A stretch of 5,108 bases of DNA from Gallionella sp. Lineage in GTDB: Bacteria; Pseudomonadota; Gammaproteobacteria; Burkholderiales; Gallionellaceae. Below are positions 1 to 4,309 of this stretch, one piece after another; positions within the stretch are counted from its first letter, which is position 1, and each line of letters begins with the position of its first letter. The translations under genes were made by a program, and so were the position numbers. The stretch covers positions 1 through 5,108 of the forward strand of contig JANLID010000321.1 of the NCBI GenBank assembly GCA_024654105.1, given 5' to 3'. The notes under the pieces were generated by a model. It worked only from the letters and a program-made list of their open reading frames with translations. It had not been told where the DNA came from and ran no database searches.

Positions 1-281
1 GACACTTCGTCGAAGGCACGGCCATCGTGAAAGCGGCGAAGAGCCCGGCGCAGCAGGCCCTGGCCGCCCAGAGCTTTATGGAGGCGCTGGAAATTGCGCA
101 GTGGTGGGGCGATGCCTACTACAACCTCGGCGTGGCGCAGGAACTGGCCAAAAAATACGACGAGGCCGAGCAAGTCTTCAACTTCTACCTGTCAAGCAAC
201 CCGGGTAAAACGAAGCAGCGCGAGGTGCAGGACCGCATCTATGGCCTCGCTGCCAAGCGTAAGCTCTCAGGGGTTCCATGA
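1..281 (+). CDS. TPR-repeat protein, C-terminal fragment (5' end outside window)
   Basis: The frame is open to the left edge (first full codon at base 3, reading HFVEGTAIV), so this is the end of a longer gene; the GTG at 27 is probably internal. The visible part contains one good tetratricopeptide repeat (encoded at about 102-205): WWGDAYYNLGVAQEL followed by KKYDEAEQVFNFYLSSNP, with the usual W, L-G, Y, A, F and P positions. It is preceded by the second helix of another repeat (SFMEALEIA) and followed by a charged capping helix (REVQDRIYGLAAKRKL). TPR units form helical scaffolds for protein-protein contact; the partner cannot be told from this fragment. The stop (279-281) overlaps the next start in an ATGA, indicating translational coupling with two small membrane-protein genes. 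The upstream domains, and whether it is exported or membrane-anchored, are not visible. Confidence 0.8.
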   Translation, partial: HFVEGTAIVKAAKSPAQQALAAQSFMEALEIAQWWGDAYYNLGVAQELAKKYDEAEQVFNFYLSSNPGKTKQREVQDRIYGLAAKRKLSGVP

Positions 282-565
282 AATTGAATGATGCTTCGGC
301 AAAAGCCACGAACTGGCTGGCAATCATTATTCTCGTTGTGGGGATGATGATCGCCTCTCCCACCGGCGGTTTTTTTTCCACCGTTGTCGCCATCATGGTC
401 GCGCTGGTTCCGCTGCTCTTCTCCACGGGGAAAAAGCGCATTGCCGCAGGTCTGATCGTTGCGGCAGGGGTATTTTTTGCTTTCGCCACCTTTGATGGCT
501 TCCAGAAGGATTACGGCAAGTACCGGGAGAGGGGGCCCGCTCCATCCCTTGAGAAGAAGCCATGA
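278..565 (+). CDS. Small three-helix inner-membrane protein, function unknown
   Basis: The 95-residue product is not a family I recognise. It shows three hydrophobic segments: about residues 12-27 (NWLAIIILVVGMMIA), 32-50 (ending VALVPLLF) and 57-73 (AAGLIVAAGVFFAFATF). The TM2-TM3 connection contains the positive GKKR motif, which would place that loop in the cytoplasm. A polar, charged tail (FQKDYGKYRERG) follows TM3 and would lie on the other side if all three helices span. The start is supported by AGGGG at 269-273, four bases before the ATG, and by the ATGA overlap with the TPR gene upstream. The stop overlaps the following start in a second ATGA (562-565). The arrangement suggests it works with the TPR protein and the next membrane protein, but no reaction or substrate can be inferred. 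Confidence 0.75.
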   Translation: MKLNDASAKATNWLAIIILVVGMMIASPTGGFFSTVVAIMVALVPLLFSTGKKRIAAGLIVAAGVFFAFATFDGFQKDYGKYRERGPAPSLEKKP

Positions 566-870
566 GAGACTCGGCGCGTCGCAAACGCATCGGCGTTGTT
601 CTCGGGCTATTGCTGCTGGCCGGCATGGGCTGGCTCTTCTGGCCGTTTATCGCCGGCCCCGGCCAGATGCAAAGTTTTTGCAGTTCGCTCGCGGTGGGCA
701 CTTCGGCCGCGCAGGTCCAGGCACAAGCCGCGCAACACGGCTACCGGGTTTCTTCGCCCATCGAAGGCCGCGCGTTTGTTCACGATCCAGGATCGTTCGG
801 GCGGTTCACCTGCAACGTACAGTTCGGGCCCAGTGGGCTGGTTTCATCGGCCTATTCCTTTAATGACTAG
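562..870 (+). CDS. Membrane-anchored periplasmic protein, possibly BamE/SmpA-like
   Basis: The 102-residue product has a positive N-terminus (RDSARRKR), one hydrophobic helix at about 11-31, and a soluble C-terminal domain expected in the periplasm. In that domain VGTSAAQVQAQAAQHGYRV followed later by CNVQFGPSGLVSSAYSF resembles the G-T-xx-QV helix and the closing F-x-x-x-G-x-V strands of BamE/SmpA-like small domains. That likeness is a remote pattern match and could be chance. Cysteines C40 and C84 are the only two and could form a disulfide. The start overlaps the previous stop (ATGA), with only a weak GAGAAG at 551-556 as ribosome-binding site, so translation is probably coupled. It is the last gene of the operon; a REP-like palindrome begins seven bases after its stop. 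Confidence 0.72.
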   Translation: MRDSARRKRIGVVLGLLLLAGMGWLFWPFIAGPGQMQSFCSSLAVGTSAAQVQAQAAQHGYRVSSPIEGRAFVHDPGSFGRFTCNVQFGPSGLVSSAYSFND

Positions 871-876
871 AGTACG

Positions 877-909
877 CGTAGCCTGGGTAGAACGAAGCGA
901 AACCCGGGA
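877..909 (+). repeat. REP-like palindrome with GTAG head
   Basis: The repeat begins C-GTAG (GTAG at 878-881), followed by CCTGGGT (882-888), a 13-base spacer containing GAACGAAGCGAA, and ACCCGGG (902-908). The arms pair with one G-T wobble. A GTAG tetranucleotide next to an imperfect hairpin is the hallmark of REP sequences handled by RAYT transposases. I recognise close variants of this sequence as a common intergenic repeat in proteobacteria; its translation (AWVERSETRE) turns up as a spurious tail in predicted proteins. It lies immediately after the stop of the upstream operon, where such elements can affect mRNA 3' ends. Family membership is from memory and not verified. Confidence 0.7.
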
Positions 910-941
910 AAATTAAATAACCGAAAGAGGGTCGGCAAACT

Positions 942-1775
942 ATGAGAACTACAAACAAGCTAATTATTTTCGTCTTTACGTGTTTGATTCTGAGCGCGAG
1001 CGCCTACGCCCAATCCCCGCGCGAGCAACTGAACCAGATGGTGCAGCAGTTGCAGAAAACGCCGAACGACCACGCACTGCGCGAGAAAATCATCAAGCTC
1101 GCTACAGGAATCGCGGAACAAGGCGATGCGACGGCGCAGCTCTATCTTGGCAGCATGTATGTCCACGGGATCGGTGTTCAGAAGGACGAGAAGGAGGCGG
1201 CCAGGTGGTTCCGCCTTTCGGCGGCGCAGGGCAATGCGGATGCGCAAGGCAATCTCGGCCAGATGTATCTGTCAGGGCAAGGTGTCGCGAAGGACTATAA
1301 GGAAGCCGCCAAATGGTATCGCCTCGCCGTGGAACAAGGCAATGCGCGCGCGCAGTTCAGTTTCGGCGTGATGGTTGCGGCTGGAATCGGCGTCGCGAAA
1401 AACGAGAAGGAAGGCGCGAGGTTGGTCCGGCTCGCCGCGGAAAAAGGAAACGCCTCGGCGCAAAACCATCTCGGTACGATGTACGCCAAAGGAGAAGGCG
1501 TCGCGACCGACCACACCGAATCGTTCAAATGGGTTCGGCTCGCGGCGGGGCAGGGCAATGCCGACGCGCAGGTCAATCTCGCCTTCAAGTACGACTACGG
1601 CTACGGTGACAGTGTGCGCGCACACATGTGGTTCGCTCTGGCGGCAGCCCAAGGCGACGCTTACGCGCCGAACTATCTGGCCGAGATCGCGACGCGCATG
1701 ACGCCCGAACAACTCGCGGCTGCGAAAGCGCTGGCGGCGACATGCAAAGCCTCCGCCTACAAGAACTGCGATTGA
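942..1775 (+). CDS. Exported Sel1-repeat protein
   Basis: The 277-residue product starts with a Sec signal peptide (MRTTNKLIIFVFTCLILSAS, probable cleavage after AYA at residue 23). A short helical linker (25-58) leads into Sel1-like repeats with 36-residue period: 59-94, 95-130, 131-166, 167-202, then a shortened 33-residue repeat at 203-235 and a half repeat from 236. Each shows the x-QGNAxAQxxLGxMYxxGxGV ... AxxWxRLAA pattern. The end carries the MTPEQLAAAKALA helix often seen at the end of Sel1 proteins, plus two cysteines, C268 and C276. Sel1 repeats form alpha/alpha solenoids that bind other proteins, so a periplasmic scaffold or adaptor role is plausible; the partner is unknown. AAAGAGGG at 924-931 gives a distant ribosome-binding site ten bases before the ATG. 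The gene stands alone, bounded by REP-like repeats on both sides. Confidence 0.93.
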   Translation: MRTTNKLIIFVFTCLILSASAYAQSPREQLNQMVQQLQKTPNDHALREKIIKLATGIAEQGDATAQLYLGSMYVHGIGVQKDEKEAARWFRLSAAQGNADAQGNLGQMYLSGQGVAKDYKEAAKWYRLAVEQGNARAQFSFGVMVAAGIGVAKNEKEGARLVRLAAEKGNASAQNHLGTMYAKGEGVATDHTESFKWVRLAAGQGNADAQVNLAFKYDYGYGDSVRAHMWFALAAAQGDAYAPNYLAEIATRMTPEQLAAAKALAATCKASAYKNCD

Positions 1776-1780
1776 GCCCG

Positions 1781-1854
1781 GTAGGGTGGGCACGCCTTTG
1801 TGCCCACGCGGATACCAAACCGCGTGGGCAAACGATGGAACCGTCTGCCCACCC
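1781..1854 (+). repeat. Large GTAG-headed REP-like palindrome with nested stems
   Basis: It starts with GTAG (1781-1784) five bases after the Sel1 gene stop. Three perfect pairings are visible. GTGGGCAC (1786-1793) pairs with GTGCCCAC (1800-1807) over a six-base loop. TGCCCACGCGG (1801-1811) pairs with CCGCGTGGGCA (1820-1830), 11 bp over an eight-base loop. The outer arms GGGTGGGCA (1784-1792) and TGCCCACCC (1846-1854) also pair. The first pairing excludes the other two, so the transcript could switch between a small hairpin and a closed two-tier structure. No U-run follows, so it is not a standard intrinsic terminator, although its position fits a 3'-end mRNA stabiliser or attenuator. Confidence 0.78.
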
Positions 1855-1872
1855 GATAATCTCTTGAGCAGG

Positions 1873-1933
1873 CGCAGGGTGCATTCCATGAACCCAACCG
1901 GGATAGAACGGAACGCATGGGTGTGAACCTGCG
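1873..1933. repeat. Degenerate REP-like inverted repeat
   Basis: CGCAGG (1873-1878) is the reverse complement of CCTGCG (1928-1933), and CCATG (1886-1890) of CATGG (1916-1920), giving an interrupted palindrome. The stretch GGGTGCATTCCATG (1877-1890) matches GGGCGCATTCCATG (3798-3811) in the repeat at 3795 at 13 of 14 bases, which argues for shared ancestry rather than chance. It lacks a clean GTAG head and looks decayed. Confidence 0.45.
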
Positions 1934-1934
1934 T

Positions 1935-1964
1935 GAGACGGAAATGGCCAATTCCTAATAAAAT
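1935..1964 (+). promoter_or_regulatory. Weak candidate sigma-70 promoter
   Basis: TAAAAT at 1959-1964 is a 5/6 match to the -10 consensus in a locally AT-rich stretch, 27 bases before the ATG at 1992. The best -35 at 18-base spacing is GAGACG (1935-1940), only 3/6. It is the most likely promoter position for the 1992-3217 gene pair because REP-like repeats separate that pair from the Sel1 gene, but the -35 is poor. Confidence 0.25.
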
Positions 1965-1991
1965 AGCAAGCGTAGCCAGAGTGGAGCATGC

Positions 1992-2252
1992 ATGGAATTT
2001 GTGAGCTTCCTTCGTGAAGAACCGATGATGGCCTGGTTCGTGTTCCTGGCGTTGTTGGTCACCATTGTGCCGGCAGCATCGGTGCTTTGGCGCAGGATGT
2101 TTGGGCGCGGCCAAGCCGAAGTAGCAAAGCCACCTGTGCATGAAACAAAACCGACACACTTTGGAAACCAGACTGAACTGGTTATTCTCTTCCTCGGGCT
2201 TTTGTTGTTGCTGGCCGTGATCGGCTGGATACGCAGCGCTTTCTTCGGATAA
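1992..2252 (+). CDS. Small two-helix membrane protein, function unknown
   Basis: The 86-residue product is not a family I recognise. It has a hydrophobic segment at about 13-33 (MAWFVFLALLVTIVPAASVL), a positive stretch (WRRMFGRG), a polar linker rich in P, E, K and H (about 40-60), and a second hydrophobic segment at about 63-82 (LVILFLGLLLLLAVIGWI). The positive WRRMFGR after the first helix suggests a cytoplasmic linker with both ends outside. GGAG at 1983-1986 lies five bases before the ATG and selects this start over the out-of-frame ATG at 1988. Only 23 bases separate its stop from the next gene, so the two are probably co-transcribed. Confidence 0.72.
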   Translation: MEFVSFLREEPMMAWFVFLALLVTIVPAASVLWRRMFGRGQAEVAKPPVHETKPTHFGNQTELVILFLGLLLLLAVIGWIRSAFFG

Positions 2253-2275
2253 GCCAATAGATCAAGGAGACTGTC

Positions 2276-3217
2276 ATGCTGAAAAACATTGCATTAGGAA
2301 TTGCCCTGTTCACGACGATGTGGTTCGTGCCCGTGGCTGCCGAGACCGGTCGTCAGGATGCAACGGTTATCCGAACGCAGTACGGCGTTCGCTACGAGAT
2401 CCCCGCGGGATGGGAGTGGACCGAGTTCGACGGCAACGAAGTATCGATCCAGCACTTGGGGACCAAGTCCGGCGAGAAAGGTAAGGAATCGAGCCCGAAC
2501 AAGTTCAGCATAGGTTGGCGCCATTCTCCTGATGATGGTTTCGACAAGGGTTGGGGGGATCTCGACCGCAGCGGGCAGCGTACGCTTCCAAACGGGGTCA
2601 CGGCACGTTGGAAGGCGGGCAAGCGTTTTGGATATATGTATACCTTTGGGGGCGAGGCGACGATCGGCTCCAAAGTGCTGAGCGTGTCCCCTTTCGGCCG
2701 CTCATTAGATGCGGGCATCGTCGAGGCCGCCTTTTTGCGCGTCGCCGAAACGCTACGGGAAGTTCCCGAATCGGCGGTGCTCTACCACCCGAGCCTGGGC
2801 ATCGCCGCCAACCGGCTCAACGAGAAATTCTGGTACAACCAATTCGGCGGTCACAACATCGCGTTCCGCTGCTGGGCAGATGGAATATCAGGCAACACGT
2901 GGATATACACGTATCCATCTTCCAAGGTATTTCCTGACACCCGCAAGGCGCTGGCTGACATCACGGGTCATTATGCAAAGAATGAGAGTCTGAAGATCGG
3001 CAATGTGCAGCGCGCCGATGTTCCTGGGGGCGAGGTCCTCTGGACCGAACAGCCTGGGACCCAGAGTCCGTTCCTCGCCGCGGTGCGGCGCGACGGACGC
3101 TATTTTTTTCTCAGTGTGCAAGTCGTCGAGACGTCGAAGCACAAATGCAGGAGCGACGCGTTGCGCGAGGATTTCCTCGCCGTCGCGAGAAGCGTGCGCG
3201 CTTGGGACGGGAAATGA
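2276..3217 (+). CDS. Exported protein with two related alpha/beta domains, function unknown
   Basis: The 313-residue product has a Sec signal peptide (MLKNIALGIALFTTMWFVPV, probable cleavage after VAA at residue 22). The mature part appears to be two similar domains. Domain 1 (about 30-165) opens with YGVRYEIPAGWEW and ends FLRVAETLREV. Domain 2 (about 168-312) opens with YHPSLGIAANRLNEKFW and ends FLAVARSVRAW. Both have a mid-domain turn followed by a strand (LPNGVTARW and VPGGEVLW) and then an aromatic strand pair (FGYMYTF and GRYFFLSVQV). The YEIPAGW opening recalls the small PsbP/Mog1/DcrB-type fold of secreted bacterial proteins, a low-certainty likeness. C199 and C291 are the only cysteines and both lie in domain 2. 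AAGGAG at 2264-2269, six bases before the ATG, is a strong ribosome-binding site. It likely forms an operon with the small membrane gene 23 bases upstream. Confidence 0.82.
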   Translation: MLKNIALGIALFTTMWFVPVAAETGRQDATVIRTQYGVRYEIPAGWEWTEFDGNEVSIQHLGTKSGEKGKESSPNKFSIGWRHSPDDGFDKGWGDLDRSGQRTLPNGVTARWKAGKRFGYMYTFGGEATIGSKVLSVSPFGRSLDAGIVEAAFLRVAETLREVPESAVLYHPSLGIAANRLNEKFWYNQFGGHNIAFRCWADGISGNTWIYTYPSSKVFPDTRKALADITGHYAKNESLKIGNVQRADVPGGEVLWTEQPGTQSPFLAAVRRDGRYFFLSVQVVETSKHKCRSDALREDFLAVARSVRAWDGK

Positions 3218-3258
3218 GTACAATCGGGGTCAATGTAAGGTTTAGAGTTAAAAAGCGA

Positions 3259-3286
3259 GCAGTGGGTGACACCCGCCGATTACTGC
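3259..3286 (+). other. Possible stem-loop in the 88-base gap between genes
   Basis: GCAGT (3259-3263) pairs with ACTGC (3282-3286), enclosing GGGT/ACCC (3264-3267 with 3271-3274) with a seven-base bulge on one side. No U-run follows. It lies just ahead of the 3306 gene's ribosome-binding site (TGAGGT, 3295-3300), so it could be leader structure or chance. I see no convincing promoter in 3218-3305. Confidence 0.22.
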
Positions 3287-3305
3287 ATAACCGATGAGGT
3301 AAATC

Positions 3306-3770
3306 ATGAAGGGCTGGGCTCATTTACTATTCGTTGTCGTCTTGGTTGTTTGCATACAGCCAGTGCGGGCGGACTATGAGGACAACTGGATCGACGACAG
3401 GACGTTCGGGAAAGATTCTGATTTGAAGTGGCAACATCTAATGGGCGATGTGCCCATGGGTATCGGCCGGATCAAGGACGTTTATTGGGCCGAGGCCTGG
3501 CGCGACGGAAATGAGGTTGGTGTGATGTTGAGGTATATCTACGCCGAGCCTGTGAGTCCACCGGAGTTGCCTGCAGGGGGACCTTTGCTAAAAGAGGAGG
3601 TCGAGGTGACAATCCATTGTCCCCATCGCACCGTGCGCATCCACTACATGTATCTCTATAACCCGCAAGGCAAGTTCTTCGGGAATTGGTTTGATCCCAC
3701 AAGGCAAGCACCAGAATCATTTGGCCCGACAGGCATCATTGGCCTGGCTTACTCGCGCGTTTGCCGCTGA
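3306..3770 (+). CDS. Small exported protein, possible surface-adhesin E-like domain
   Basis: The 154-residue product has a Sec signal peptide (MKGWAHLLFVVVLVVCIQPV, cleavage likely after VRA at residue 22). C16 does not sit in an acceptable lipobox (LVVC), so a lipoprotein is unlikely. The mature part is probably beta-rich: DVYWAEAWRDGNEVGVMLRYIYAEP, then VEVTIHCPHRTVRIHYMYLYNPQGK, ending GIIGLAYSRVC. A strand ending in Y-x-x-P, a central strand with one cysteine, then a Y-x-x-x-x-G turn and a C-terminal VC is the pattern of the surface-adhesin protein E-like family common in betaproteobacteria. I offer this as a probable but unverified match. C105 and C153 could form a disulfide. TGAGGT (3295-3300) is the ribosome-binding site. 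The gene converges on the - strand gene at 3884. Confidence 0.78.
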   Translation: MKGWAHLLFVVVLVVCIQPVRADYEDNWIDDRTFGKDSDLKWQHLMGDVPMGIGRIKDVYWAEAWRDGNEVGVMLRYIYAEPVSPPELPAGGPLLKEEVEVTIHCPHRTVRIHYMYLYNPQGKFFGNWFDPTRQAPESFGPTGIIGLAYSRVCR

Positions 3771-3794
3771 GGCTGCGGCGTACTTCCAGCTCGA

Positions 3795-3848
3795 GTAGGG
3801 CGCATTCCATGCGCTATGTTTATTTGCCAAGCACGGGGGCGTGGAATG
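3795..3848 (+). repeat. REP-like palindrome between convergent genes
   Basis: GTAG at 3795-3798 heads GCGCAT (3800-3805), TCC, ATGCGC (3809-3814), a perfect 6-bp hairpin with a three-base loop. CATTCCA (3803-3809) also pairs with TGGAATG (3842-3848), giving an alternative longer stem. It shares GCATTCCATG with the repeat at 1873. It sits 24 bases after the stop of the 3306 gene and between two convergent genes, the usual home of REP sequences, and could help separate the two transcripts. Confidence 0.6.
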
Positions 3849-3883
3849 TTTGGTGCAATGGCTGGGCCGAAAGGCGTCTGTTC

Positions 3884-4231
3884 TTACGGCGTTCGTGAAC
3901 AAACAAAGTCCACAATCTTGGCGCCATAGGTTCCCGGAACTGTCCTGATCCCGCTCGATCTCCAGTCAGGATTCTTCCGCGAAGACATGCTCAGCATGTA
4001 TGAAATGCGCTTCTGGCAATCGACAGCCTTGTCAGCGCCACCCATTTCCGTCGCTTCAGCGAAATAAATGAGGCCATCATCGCCTTTGCGGATGCTGTCT
4101 ATATCAACCTCACCAAACTCTCCGCTTTTATTTGCAAAAACTTCCACCCACTTTTCGGCGTGCGCCACCGAAACAAAGAAGATCAGGCAAATGCCCGTTG
4201 TTAATTCGAGTATTGTTTTAGCTATTTTCAT
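3884..4231 (-). CDS. Small exported protein, possible surface-adhesin E-like domain
   Basis: The 115-residue product has a Sec signal peptide (MKIAKTILELTTGICLIFFV, cleavage after AHA at residue 25). The mature chain begins KWVEVFANKSGEFGEVDIDSIRKGDDGLIYFAEA, then carries AVDCQKRISYML and ends TYGAKIVDFVC. A W-x-x-V strand, a V-D-x-x-S-I-R-x-G segment, a D-C strand and a closing V-C describe surface-adhesin E-like domains of secreted proteobacterial proteins; confidence in that family is moderate. C72 and C111 are the two mature cysteines. No Shine-Dalgarno is visible: the bases before the ATG read CCCCTTTTAATCTA and belong to the left inverted repeat of the transposase element, nine bases away. 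The insertion may therefore have removed the native promoter. The coding region looks more AT-rich than genes to the left. Confidence 0.8.
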   Translation of the reverse strand: MKIAKTILELTTGICLIFFVSVAHAEKWVEVFANKSGEFGEVDIDSIRKGDDGLIYFAEATEMGGADKAVDCQKRISYMLSMSSRKNPDWRSSGIRTVPGTYGAKIVDFVCSRTP

Positions 4232-4239
4232 TAGATTAA

Positions 4240-4257
4240 AAGGGGTCAGAGCCCTTT
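4240..4257 (+). repeat. Left inverted repeat of the RAYT element
   Basis: This 18-base sequence matches the right-end copy exactly in inverse orientation. It is also an imperfect hairpin: with flanking A bases, AAAGGG (4239-4244) pairs with CCCTTT (4252-4257) over a seven-base GTCAGAG loop. I recognise the GGGGTCAGAGCCC core as a repeat found beside this transposase type in many proteobacterial genomes. It starts nine bases from the - strand gene's ATG. Confidence 0.88.
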
Positions 4258-4284
4258 ACAGGAACGTACCAGGACGGCTAGAAT
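4255..4284 (+). promoter_or_regulatory. Probable sigma-70 promoter of the transposase gene
   Basis: TTTACA (4255-4260, 5/6 to the -35 consensus) and TAGAAT (4279-4284, 5/6 to the -10) are spaced by 18 bases. The first three bases of the -35 are the last three of the left inverted repeat, so transposase binding or hairpin formation there could compete with RNA polymerase. Transcription would begin near 4291, leaving a very short leader before the ribosome-binding site at 4299. Confidence 0.6.
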
Positions 4285-4298
4285 CTGCCCATTGCAAC

Positions 4299-4303
4299 AG
4301 GAG
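4299..4303 (+). promoter_or_regulatory. Ribosome-binding site deciding the transposase start
   Basis: AGGAG lies six bases before the ATG at 4310. The in-frame TTG at 4292 would precede this site and add six residues not typical of the family, so the ATG is preferred. Confidence 0.8.
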
Positions 4304-4309
4304 AGTGCA

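Noticed and set aside
178..489. A 103-codon - strand frame antisense to the small membrane protein gene.
   Set aside because: It overlaps two coupled + strand genes with convincing starts, has no ribosome-binding site and no recognisable domain.
1786..1807. The 8-bp GTGGGCAC/GTGCCCAC hairpin as an intrinsic terminator for the Sel1 gene.
   Set aside because: No U-run follows the stem, and the GTAG head with nested pairing fits a REP-like element better.
1970..1986. GCGTAGCC at 1970-1977 repeats the head of the REP-like element at 876-883.
   Set aside because: Only eight bases match and no hairpin follows. The sequence runs straight into the ribosome-binding site of the 1992 gene, so chance or a tiny remnant is likelier than a functional repeat.
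1272..2159. A 295-codon open frame on the - strand across the Sel1 gene and the following intergenic repeats.
   Set aside because: It is antisense to a clear signal-peptide and Sel1-repeat protein, crosses REP-like sequence, and its product is rich in R, H and C with no domain character. It is a high-GC shadow.
3224..3256. CGGGGTCAATG followed by TTTAGAGTTAAAA looks faintly like the GGGGTCAGAG core of the RAYT ends.
   Set aside because: Only a seven-base GGGGTCA core is shared, and the same heptamer occurs inside coding sequence near 2594. It is too short to call a solo end.
4292..4309. TTG at 4292 as the transposase start.
   Set aside because: The ribosome-binding site at 4299-4303 lies downstream of it, and the family N-terminus MPRKPRF begins at the ATG at 4310.
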